Positions 3,793-10,656 of a DNA stretch of 10,656 nt are shown in pieces. Each line of letters opens with the position of its first letter. Within the stretch, counting starts at the first letter, position 1. Both the position numbers and the translations under genes were made by a program. The DNA lies in the NCBI GenBank assembly GCA_028274885.1, contig JAQCMX010000064.1, positions 1 to 10,656 of the forward strand, given 5' to 3'. The notes under the pieces are model-generated. The model was not told where the DNA came from. It worked only from the letters and a program-made list of their open reading frames with translations, and did no database searches. This DNA comes from Haloarculaceae archaeon (GTDB lineage Archaea > Halobacteriota > Halobacteria > Halobacteriales > Haloarculaceae).

Positions 3793-6738
3793 ATGGATTA
3801 CGACCCACAGGATATCGAAACACGGTGGCGCGAACGGTGGGCCGAATCTGGCCGGTACGAGGCCGACCCGGCCGACGCGGAGGCGACGTTCATCACCGTT
3901 CCCTATCCCTATCCCAGCGGCGGAATGCACATCGGCCACGCCCGAACATACACTGTCCCGGACGTGTACGCCCGGTATCGGCGGCTTCAGGGCGATAACG
4001 TGCTGTTTCCCATCGCCTGGCACGTCACCGGGACACCGATTATCGGTGCCGTCGAGCGTCTGAAAAAACGCGAGCAAGGCCAGATCGAAACCCTCCAGGA
4101 CGCCTTCGGCGTGACCGAATCGGAGTTTTCCGATCTCGAAACGCCGATGGGCTACGCTCGCTACTTTATCGAGAAGGGTGACGCCAGCTACAAAAACGGG
4201 ATGCGGTCGCTCGGTCTGTCGATCGACTGGCGCAGGGAATTTACAACCAACGACGACCGCTACTCGAAGTTTATCACCTGGCAGTACGAGTCGCTTCGCG
4301 ACCGGGGCCTGCTACAGAAGGGACTCCACCCCGTCAAGTACTGCACGAACGAAAACAACCCCGTTACCACCCACGACCTGCTCGAAGGCGAGGACGCGGA
4401 GTTCCAGGAGTACACCCTCATCCGGTTTCGTCACGGCGAGAGGGTCGTCCCGATGGCGACACTGCGCCCCGAAACCGTCCGTGGGGTCACGAACGCCTAC
4501 ATCAATCCCAACGAGACCTACGTGTACGCGACCGTCTCCCAGGCTGGCGGAGACGAAGACGCGACAGCAACCGCCGGCGAGGGGTGGCTGGTCTCCGAGG
4601 ACGCCGTCAGAAAGTTCCAACTGCAGGAACGTGAGGTCGAGATACAGGAGCGGTTCCCGGGCACGGAGGTCGTCGGCGAGACGGTCACCAACCCGGTCAC
4701 CGGCGAGGAGGTGCCGGTGTTGCCCGCGAGTTTTGTCGACGCCGACAACGCGACGGGGGTCGTGATGTCCGTTCCGGCCCACTCCCCGGACGACTACGTT
4801 GCGCTGCAGGAGGCAAAGGCGGACGACGAGCGTATGCGCGAGTACGGGGTCGATCCCGCAGACGTCGAGACGATCAAGCCCGTTCCGATCCTCGAAATCG
4901 AGGGATACGGCGAGATCCCCGCCCGCGACGCGGTCGAGACCGCTGGCATCGACTCGACCGACGATCCGGAACTCGAAGACGTTACCGCAGAGCTCTACCA
5001 GGACGAGTTCCACAGCGGCCGCTTGCTGGACAGCTACGGCGAATTCGCCGGTGAGGTAATAAGCGAGGTCCGCGACCGGTTTCGCGAACACCACACGGGC
5101 GAGGCCTTCGACCGGATGCACGAGTTCAGCGAGGAGGTCATCTGCCGGTGTGGCGGCGAGGTTGAGGTGGCAAAACAGGACACCTGGTTTCTCGATTACG
5201 GCGACGAGGCCTGGAAGGCAAAGGCCCGCGATGCCGTCGGGAACCTCACCTGTGTTCCCGACAACACCCGCGAGCAGTACAACCACACCATCGACTGGCT
5301 CGACGAGTGGCCCTGTATCCGCAACTACGGGCTCGGGACGCGGCTCCCCTGGGACGACGACTTCGTCATCGAACCGCTCTCGGACTCGACGATTTACATG
5401 TCCTACTACACCATTGCCCATCTCATCGACGACGTACCGGTCGAGGAACTCGACCGGACGTTCTTCGATACCCTGTTTCATGGGGCCGAGGCCATCGAGA
5501 ACGCCGAGGTGGTGGGTGTCGAGGAGCCACGGGAGCCCGACGACCGGGCGCTCGAGTTGCGCGAGGAGTGGGAGTACTGGTACCCCGTCGACGTTCGCTG
5601 TTCGGGCAACGACCTCATCCAGAACCACCTCACCTTCTTCCTGTTTCACCACGCCGAACTGTTCGACCGGAGCCAATGGCCCGAAGGGATCACCGTCATG
5701 GGGATGGGACTGCTTGAGGGCGAAAGTATGTCCTCCTCGAAGGGTCACGTCGTTTTACCGGGCGAGGCCATCGAGGAGTTCGGTGCCGACACCGTCCGGT
5801 TTTTTCTGCTCAACTCCGCGGAACCCTGGCAGGATTACGACTGGCGGGGCGAGCGCGTCCAGAACACCCGCGACCAGCTCGAACGGTTCTGGAAACGGGC
5901 TGTCGAGGTTCTGGAAGACGATGCGCCCGTGGAAGGGAACACAGCCGGCGAGATGTCCGACGAGGGTCCCACGGTGGAGTTGACCCACATCGACCGCTGG
6001 TTGCTCTCGAAACTCCAGACAACGGTCCAGGAGACGACCGCGGCCCTCGAGGAGTTCGAAACCCGCTCTGCCAGCCAGGCGGCCTTCTATAAGTTCGAGG
6101 AACAGCTCAAGTGGTACCGTCGCCGGGCCGACCTCGACCGCCCAGGGGCGGCGTGGACCCTCCGGGAGGTGCTCCGGACCCGCCTGCGCCTGCTCGCGCC
6201 CTTTATTCCGTTTATTACCAACGAACTCCACGAACGCCTCACCGGCGGGCCAGCCGAGGATGCCGGCTGGCCCGAGTCCGATCCGGAACTCGCGTCCGAC
6301 CGGATCGAGGTGCGCGAACAGCTCGTCGAGGCCGTGACAGAGGATATCCACGACATCGTAGACGTAACCGGCACCGACCCCGAACAGATCCGTCTCTACG
6401 TCGCCCCCGAGTGGAAACGCGAGGTCTTCGAGACGGTTCGGGAGGTCGGAACCGACGTGGGTGCGGTGATGGGAACCGTGATGGAGGAGGCCCATCTCCG
6501 CGAGAAGGGCGATGTCGTCAACGAACTCGTCCAGGACCTGGTCGGGTTCGTTCGGGAACGCGACGAAGCGGAACTTGCCGAGTTGGCAGCGGTCGACGAA
6601 CAGAGCATCTACGAGGACGCACGGGCGTTCCTGGAACGGGAGTTCGACGCGACGGTTGAGGTCATCCGCGCCGCAGACAGTGACGACGAGACGGCAGACG
6701 ATGCCATCCCTTTCCGTCCAGCGATCCATCTCGCGTGA
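3793..6738 (+). CDS. leuS: Leucyl-tRNA synthetase, archaeal type
   Basis: A 981-residue class I synthetase that charges tRNA-Leu with leucine using ATP. The Rossmann core opens with PYPYPSGGMHIGHAR, the HIGH motif being residues 46-49. The CP1 editing domain, which hydrolyses mischarged tRNA, shows the Thr-rich TLRPET (223-228) and the SVPAHSPDDY block with the conserved Asp at about 334. A CRCGG element (Cys451, Cys453) precedes the QDTWFLDYGD core segment. The second catalytic signature is MSSSKG (646-651), a variant of KMSKS that keeps the catalytic-loop Lys650. An anticodon-binding helical domain and archaeal C-terminal extension follow, ending around residue 960. Length is normal for the archaeal/eukaryotic form. 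Strongly acidic composition fits a high-salt cytoplasm. pheA follows after 69 bases and has its own TATA box. Confidence 0.97.
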   Translation: MDYDPQDIETRWRERWAESGRYEADPADAEATFITVPYPYPSGGMHIGHARTYTVPDVYARYRRLQGDNVLFPIAWHVTGTPIIGAVERLKKREQGQIETLQDAFGVTESEFSDLETPMGYARYFIEKGDASYKNGMRSLGLSIDWRREFTTNDDRYSKFITWQYESLRDRGLLQKGLHPVKYCTNENNPVTTHDLLEGEDAEFQEYTLIRFRHGERVVPMATLRPETVRGVTNAYINPNETYVYATVSQAGGDEDATATAGEGWLVSEDAVRKFQLQEREVEIQERFPGTEVVGETVTNPVTGEEVPVLPASFVDADNATGVVMSVPAHSPDDYVALQEAKADDERMREYGVDPADVETIKPVPILEIEGYGEIPARDAVETAGIDSTDDPELEDVTAELYQDEFHSGRLLDSYGEFAGEVISEVRDRFREHHTGEAFDRMHEFSEEVICRCGGEVEVAKQDTWFLDYGDEAWKAKARDAVGNLTCVPDNTREQYNHTIDWLDEWPCIRNYGLGTRLPWDDDFVIEPLSDSTIYMSYYTIAHLIDDVPVEELDRTFFDTLFHGAEAIENAEVVGVEEPREPDDRALELREEWEYWYPVDVRCSGNDLIQNHLTFFLFHHAELFDRSQWPEGITVMGMGLLEGESMSSSKGHVVLPGEAIEEFGADTVRFFLLNSAEPWQDYDWRGERVQNTRDQLERFWKRAVEVLEDDAPVEGNTAGEMSDEGPTVELTHIDRWLLSKLQTTVQETTAALEEFETRSASQAAFYKFEEQLKWYRRRADLDRPGAAWTLREVLRTRLRLLAPFIPFITNELHERLTGGPAEDAGWPESDPELASDRIEVREQLVEAVTEDIHDIVDVTGTDPEQIRLYVAPEWKREVFETVREVGTDVGAVMGTVMEEAHLREKGDVVNELVQDLVGFVRERDEAELAELAAVDEQSIYEDARAFLEREFDATVEVIRAADSDDETADDAIPFRPAIHLA

Positions 6739-6776
6739 CGTCTGTGGCTTCGTCGCCGGCGACCGACACCGCGACG

Positions 6777-6784
6777 CTTTTATT
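6777..6784 (+). promoter_or_regulatory. TATA box of pheA
   Basis: CTTTTATT centred about 27 bases before the pheA ATG, again predicting a leaderless transcript. It means pheA need not rely on read-through from leuS, although the 69-base gap does not exclude it. Confidence 0.6.
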
Positions 6785-6807
6785 CGACTGTCATCTACGG
6801 GACAGAT

Positions 6808-7626
6808 ATGGAGGTACTGACGCTCGGACCCGCAGGGACCTACTCACACCGGGCGGCCGGGGCGGTCGCCAACGACAGGCAGATCGAGTTCACCGAGTCG
6901 GTGACGACAATCGTCGAGTCGGTCGCCGAGAGGGGGAAAGACCGGGGGGTGGTGCCCGTTGAAAACAGCATCGAGGGATCGGTCACCGAATCGCTCGATG
7001 CCTTCGCCGAGTACGAGGTCGCCGTCCTCAAACAGATCATCACGCCGATCCGTCACGCACTGCTCGCACAGGACGAGTCCTTCGAAACGGTCGCAAGCCA
7101 CGCCCAAGCACTCGCACAGTGTCGATCCTTCCTCGAGGAGCACTATCCCGACGCCGAACTGGCAGCGGTCGCCAGCACCGTCCGGGGTGTACAACGCGCA
7201 CGCGAGGATCCGACCGTCGCTGCCGTTGGCCACCCGGCAAACGCCGACAACGGTGAATCGCTGCTGGTGCTCGGCGAGGATATCCAGGATCGCACCTCCA
7301 ATTCGACGCGGTTTCTGGTAATCGCGCCCGTCGAGGAACGCACCGACGCCGGCAGCAAGACCTCCGTTATCGTCTATCCGAACGTCGATTATCCCGGCCT
7401 CCTGCTGGAGATGCTCGAACCCTTCGCGGAGCGAGACATCAATCTTACGCGCGTCGAATCTCGCCCGAGCGGCGAACGACTCGGGGACTACGTCTTCCAC
7501 ATCGACATCGCTGCTGGCCTCTACGAAAAGCGGACCCAGGACGCCCTGGACGTGATCGAATCGATCGCAGCGGACGGCTGGGTCCGGCGGCTGGGCTCGT
7601 ACGACAGCGAGACCGTACTGTACTGA
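6808..7626 (+). CDS. pheA: Prephenate dehydratase
   Basis: A 272-residue enzyme that converts prephenate to phenylpyruvate, the committed step to phenylalanine. The catalytic domain shows GPAGTYSH (8-15), VPVENSIEGSV near residues 49-59 and the catalytic S-N-S-TRF motif with Thr167-Arg168-Phe169. The C-terminal part from about residue 180 is an ACT domain, with GLLLEMLEPF and the phenylalanine-binding ESRP followed by YVFHID; this predicts feedback inhibition by phenylalanine. No chorismate mutase domain is fused at the N-terminus, as expected for the stand-alone archaeal enzyme. The start is supported by the TATA spacing and by the family beginning a few residues before GPxGTYS. It ends 150 bases before the convergent KaiC-like gene; that gap has no clear T-run terminator or extra gene. 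Confidence 0.95.
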   Translation: MEVLTLGPAGTYSHRAAGAVANDRQIEFTESVTTIVESVAERGKDRGVVPVENSIEGSVTESLDAFAEYEVAVLKQIITPIRHALLAQDESFETVASHAQALAQCRSFLEEHYPDAELAAVASTVRGVQRAREDPTVAAVGHPANADNGESLLVLGEDIQDRTSNSTRFLVIAPVEERTDAGSKTSVIVYPNVDYPGLLLEMLEPFAERDINLTRVESRPSGERLGDYVFHIDIAAGLYEKRTQDALDVIESIAADGWVRRLGSYDSETVLY

Positions 7627-7776
7627 CCACACAACTACTACGCGGGGAACCGAAACGTCACCACGCACAGAGTTCGATGACACAGGTGGGCCCGATCTGG
7701 GTCGCTCTCCGTTGGGAACGGGTCGTGCCCTGTCTGTGGTGGTGGGTCGGCCCCCTGGTGTGTACTGGAACAGTCC

Positions 7777-9228
7777 TTACTCGTCGTTATCGCCTGCGGA
7801 TTCCCACTCCGGCGTGCCCGTCAGGATGCCCCGGAGTTGTGGCAGCGGATCACCCACGTGGATCCCGTCGGAGGTGATTTCGAGTTCGCGGAGGTTGCGT
7901 TCGAAGTCGCTCGTGCGCATTTTGAGCGCACCGATCACCTTCCGCATCTCCCCGCGGTGCTCGACGTGACGCAGGAAGACGATGTTGTCCGCCAGGTTAC
8001 TCGTCCGTTCTTCGGTTGCCCGGAAATCCCCGGTAATATTGTGGACCTCGTTGATGAGAATCGTCGAGACGCCAGCAGCCCGCAGGAATCGTCCGATCCG
8101 CAGCAGCGACGGTGTCGGATCGTCGAGCCCCCGGAGATTCTGCTGGAACCCCTGCGTGCCGTCGATCATCACCACCTCCGTTCTGTCCTCGACTGCCTCC
8201 CGGACGAACTGTTCGAACTCGCCGACGGTGTACGCATCCGGCGCAATCTCGACGATCGACAGGTCCCCGCTGTCCAGCGCTGTCTGGAGTGGGATACCGA
8301 CCGAATCAGCACGCTCACGGATGGTCCGTTCTGCTTCCTCGAACTGAAAGAGGATCCCCGCCTTGCCCTCCAGACTCGCCTGTGTGAGAAACTGCACGCC
8401 GGTCGTGGTTTTTCCGACCCCCGTCGGTCCGCTCAGTATCGTGACCGTACCGTGGTCCAGCCCCCCGCCGAGCAGATCGTCGAGTTCTTCGACGCCGGCC
8501 GAAAGGGTTCCCGGTTCGACCGAACGTTCCTGCTCGCCGGGGACGAGCGTCGGCCAGACGGTCAGGCCCTCGTTGGAAATCTCGTAGAAGTGGCTGCCAC
8601 GCCGGAACGACGAGCCACGGAACTTCGAGACGCGAACGGTCCGACTCACCGGGTGTACGTCGAGGGAGACAACGGCGTCGACCAGAAACTGCAGATCGTC
8701 GTCCGTGACCGTCCCACCTGACTGTGAGGTCAACATCACGGTTGCGTCGACGTCTTTCAGATAGTCGAGCAGCCCCAGAATCCCCTTGCGGAACTGCCGT
8801 TCGTCCGGCGTGAGATACCGAAACTCCGTGATTGGATCCACGAGGACGCGGTCGGGATTGACCTCGTCGACGGCACTGCGGAGTGTCGAGATGAACTCCG
8901 GCTGTTCGACCTCTGCGGATTCGAACAGCGTGAACGACTCGCTCTCTGCGAACTGCTCCCGGGTCGGGGAGAGGTTGTGGAACTGGATCTCGTCTGTCCG
9001 TAACCCGAATGCGTCGGCTGTTTCCTCGATGTACGCCTGTGGCTCCCCCAGATTCACGTACAGGCTCGTCTCTCCTGCGTCGACCCCAGCAGACAGGAAG
9101 TACAGCCCGAAAATCGTCTTTCCAGCGCCAGGTGCCCCCCGCAGGAGAACGTTCCGGCGCCGGACGAGTCCCCCTTCGAGCACCTCGTCGAGGCCATCGA
9201 CACCGGTCGACACTTGTTTTCTGGGCAT
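7777..9228 (-). CDS. KaiC-like ATPase with two RecA-type domains
   Basis: A 483-residue protein with the double-domain layout of KaiC. Domain 1 has Walker A GAPGAGKT (31-38) and a Walker B strand RVLVDP. Domain 2 has Walker A GPTGVGKT (267-274) and Walker B VVMIDG. The paired catalytic glutamates are intact in domain 2 (Glu297-Glu298, FEEAE) but only Gly61-Glu62 in domain 1. The C-terminal part carries the KaiC hallmark HVEHRGEM...LKMR...LEIT. By alignment from memory to cyanobacterial KaiC, the Ser431-Thr432 phosphosite pair corresponds to Ser410-Asn411. No KaiA or KaiB gene is in view. Archaeal KaiC-like proteins have been linked to diurnal transcription (cir genes in Haloferax and Halobacterium) and to signalling; the specific role here is unknown. 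It may hexamerise and act as an ATP-driven timer or adaptor. The ATG has a GAGG Shine-Dalgarno match before it. It is divergent from the thermosome gene. Confidence 0.9.
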   Translation of the reverse strand: MPRKQVSTGVDGLDEVLEGGLVRRRNVLLRGAPGAGKTIFGLYFLSAGVDAGETSLYVNLGEPQAYIEETADAFGLRTDEIQFHNLSPTREQFAESESFTLFESAEVEQPEFISTLRSAVDEVNPDRVLVDPITEFRYLTPDERQFRKGILGLLDYLKDVDATVMLTSQSGGTVTDDDLQFLVDAVVSLDVHPVSRTVRVSKFRGSSFRRGSHFYEISNEGLTVWPTLVPGEQERSVEPGTLSAGVEELDDLLGGGLDHGTVTILSGPTGVGKTTTGVQFLTQASLEGKAGILFQFEEAERTIRERADSVGIPLQTALDSGDLSIVEIAPDAYTVGEFEQFVREAVEDRTEVVMIDGTQGFQQNLRGLDDPTPSLLRIGRFLRAAGVSTILINEVHNITGDFRATEERTSNLADNIVFLRHVEHRGEMRKVIGALKMRTSDFERNLRELEITSDGIHVGDPLPQLRGILTGTPEWESAGDNDE

Positions 9229-9234
9229 TTTTTT

Positions 9235-9240
9235 ACCTCA
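9235..9240 (-). promoter_or_regulatory. Shine-Dalgarno site of the KaiC-like gene
   Basis: Minus-strand TGAGGT, separated from the ATG by six A residues. It fixes the start at 9228 and implies a 5' leader, unlike the leaderless genes around it. Confidence 0.5.
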
Positions 9241-9300
9241 GAGCGCGAGCGTTTATGTCTCTGGCGAATCTGGAGCAGACGCCACTCCGGGGTAACCGGC

Positions 9301-9308
9301 GTTTAAAC
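9301..9308. promoter_or_regulatory. TATA-like palindrome in the KaiC-like/thermosome gap
   Basis: GTTTAAAC is a perfect 8-base palindrome and a fair TATA match on either strand. Read on the minus strand it would start transcription near 9278 and give the KaiC-like gene a leader of about 50 bases containing its SD. A second candidate, CATAAAC (9251-9257, minus), is 26 bases from the ATG but would exclude the SD from the message. Which box is used cannot be decided here. Confidence 0.35.
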
Positions 9309-9380
9309 ACCTGTGTGTGGGATGAATTAACGCAGCACTTACCGGGGACTCAACCCCCTCGTCCCGCGCTCATCCAATAC

Positions 9381-9389
9381 TTTTATATA
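9381..9389 (+). promoter_or_regulatory. TATA box of the thermosome gene
   Basis: TTTTATATA, the strongest TATA box in the window, centred about 31 bases before the ATG at 9416. Transcription would start around 9410, giving a leader of only a few bases. Haloarchaeal chaperonin promoters are heat-inducible; no specific operator can be assigned from this sequence. Confidence 0.7.
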
Positions 9390-9415
9390 GAATCACATTC
9401 AATCTTTCTTTGACT

Positions 9416-10656
9416 ATGGCTCAGCAGATGGGTAACCAGCCCCTTATTGTACTTTCCGAGGACAGCCAGCGCACATCAGGCAAGGACGCACAGTCGATGA
9501 ACGTCACGGCCGGCAAGGCAGTTGCCGAGTCGGTCCGGACGACACTCGGCCCCAAAGGGATGGACAAGATGCTCGTCGACTCGACGGGCAGCGTCGTCGT
9601 CACGAACGACGGTGTGACCATCCTCGACGAGATGGACATCGAGCACCCGGCTGCCAATATGGTGGTCGAAGTCGCCCAGACCCAGGAGGAAGAGGTCGGC
9701 GACGGGACCACGACGGCCGTTGTCATCGCGGGTGAGCTCCTCTCGAAAGCAGAGGAGTTGCTCGACCAGGACATCCACGCGACGATCCTCGCCCAGGGCT
9801 ACCGTCAGGCCGTCGAGGAGGCGAAAAACATCGTCGACGACGCATCCGTCGATGTCGAGGCCGACGACACCGAGACCCTCGAGAGTGTCGCCCGCACCGC
9901 CATGACCGGCAAGGGCGCCGAAAATTCCAAGGGTCACCTTGCGGAACTTGTCGTCCGCGCGGTCCGATCGGTCGCTGACGACGAGGACATCGACACCGAC
10001 AATATCAAAGTCGAAACCGTCGTCGGCAGCTCCATCGACGAGTCACAACTCGTCGAGGGCGTCATCATCGACAAGGAGCGTGTCCATGACAACATGCCAC
10101 ATTTCAAGGAGGAGGCCGACATCGCGTTGCTCGATACGCCGATCGAAGTCCCCGAGACGGAACTGGACACGGAGGTCAACGTCTCCGATCCCGACCAACT
10201 CCAGGAGTTCCTCGATCAGGAGGAAAAACAGCTCCGCGAGATGGTCGACGCACTCGCCGACGCCGGCGCCGACGCCGTTATCTGTCAGAAAGGCATCGAC
10301 GATATGGCCCAGCACTACCTCGCACAGGAGGACATCCTCGCGGTCCGCCGTGCGAAAAAGTCCGATATGCAGGCTCTTGCCCGTGCGACGGGCGGTCGGA
10401 TCGTCTCCAACATCGAGGACACCAGTTCCGACGATCTTGGCTTTGCCGGCTCCGTTACCGAAAAAGAACTCGACGGTGACGAGAAAATCTTCATCGAGGA
10501 TGTCGACGACGCCAGGGCTGTCACGCTCATCCTTCGCGGCGGGACCGACCACGTCGTCGACGAGGTCGAGCGCGCCGTCGAGGACTCGCTCGGTGTCGTT
10601 TCGGCCACCCTCGAGGACGGCACGGTTCTCGCGGGCGGCGGCGCACCGGAGACACA
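9416..10656 (+). CDS. thsA: Thermosome (group II chaperonin) subunit, C-terminus cut by window edge
   Basis: 413 complete codons of an archaeal CCT/thermosome subunit, about three quarters of the usual 540-560. It forms eight- or nine-membered double rings that fold proteins in an ATP-driven cycle with a built-in lid. Visible motifs: RTTLGPKGMDKML (41-53) in the nucleotide pocket, TNDGVTIL, GDGTTTAVV with the ATP-hydrolysis Asp96 (95-103), TAMTGKG in the hinge, an apical domain from about 200 to 350, and AGGGAPE just before the edge, where the equatorial domain resumes. Sequence around SEDSQRTSGKDAQ resembles the CCT1 paralogue of Haloferax; the paralogue letter is my best guess. The start at 9416 fits the TATA spacing; Met5 (9428) is less likely. 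The protein is acidic and the gene has typical haloarchaeal codon use. Confidence 0.95.
   Translation, partial: MAQQMGNQPLIVLSEDSQRTSGKDAQSMNVTAGKAVAESVRTTLGPKGMDKMLVDSTGSVVVTNDGVTILDEMDIEHPAANMVVEVAQTQEEEVGDGTTTAVVIAGELLSKAEELLDQDIHATILAQGYRQAVEEAKNIVDDASVDVEADDTETLESVARTAMTGKGAENSKGHLAELVVRAVRSVADDEDIDTDNIKVETVVGSSIDESQLVEGVIIDKERVHDNMPHFKEEADIALLDTPIEVPETELDTEVNVSDPDQLQEFLDQEEKQLREMVDALADAGADAVICQKGIDDMAQHYLAQEDILAVRRAKKSDMQALARATGGRIVSNIEDTSSDDLGFAGSVTEKELDGDEKIFIEDVDDARAVTLILRGGTDHVVDEVERAVEDSLGVVSATLEDGTVLAGGGAPET

Noticed and set aside
4312..5748. 478-residue minus-strand open frame opposite leuS
   Set aside because: Antisense shadow of leuS; Val/Leu/Asp-rich with no family motif, while the plus frame has clear LeuRS signatures.
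6844..7683. 279-residue minus-strand frame opposite pheA
   Set aside because: Shadow of prephenate dehydratase; no recognisable domain.
7627..7776. Hidden gene or terminator in the pheA/KaiC-like convergent gap
   Set aside because: Only a weak CGTT/AACG mini-hairpin was seen, with no T-run and no acidic reading frame.
7837..8721. 294-residue plus-strand frame opposite the KaiC-like gene
   Set aside because: Antisense shadow; the minus strand carries two Walker A and B sets.
1..10656. tRNA, rRNA, CRISPR array, transposase or defence genes
   Set aside because: Looked for T-loop and acceptor patterns, spaced direct repeats and transposase or nuclease motifs; none seen other than Hjc, which is a core recombination enzyme.

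Overview
The window looks like the chromosome of a halophilic archaeon (class Halobacteria). It is GC-rich, the predicted proteins are loaded with Asp and Glu, several start codons sit 26-31 bases after a TATA-like box (a leaderless layout), and the genes are archaeal types: Hjc, archaeal LeuRS, a group II chaperonin and a two-domain KaiC-like ATPase. Genus cannot be fixed from the sequence alone.

Layout. Bases 1-259 (minus) hold the first codons of an unidentified gene that runs off the left edge, directly behind a 68-residue C2H2 zinc-finger protein with which it shares a TAATG stop/start overlap. Bases 260-895 have no convincing protein gene but contain the strangest structure in the window: an 80-base hairpin (705-784) whose six purine-pyrimidine mispairs are all G-U on the plus strand, preceded by a TATA-like box and followed by a T-run. 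Bases 896-3692 (minus) carry a PiT-family permease, the Holliday junction resolvase Hjc and a creatininase-family amidohydrolase, each separated by enough DNA for its own promoter. From 3793 two genes run on the plus strand: leuS (leucyl-tRNA synthetase) and pheA (prephenate dehydratase). They converge on a minus-strand KaiC-like double ATPase (7777-9228), which is divergent from a thermosome subunit gene starting at 9416 and cut by the right edge.

Functionally this is mostly core housekeeping (translation, phenylalanine synthesis, recombination, protein folding) plus an anion permease and a KaiC-type regulator. There is no transposase, integrase, CRISPR array, tRNA, rRNA or defence cassette. 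The items most worth a second look are the structured palindromic region at 640-810, the permease that lacks the Asn-Asp pair in both PiT signature motifs, and the KaiC-like protein with one degenerate catalytic Glu pair and half of the cyanobacterial phosphosite pair.
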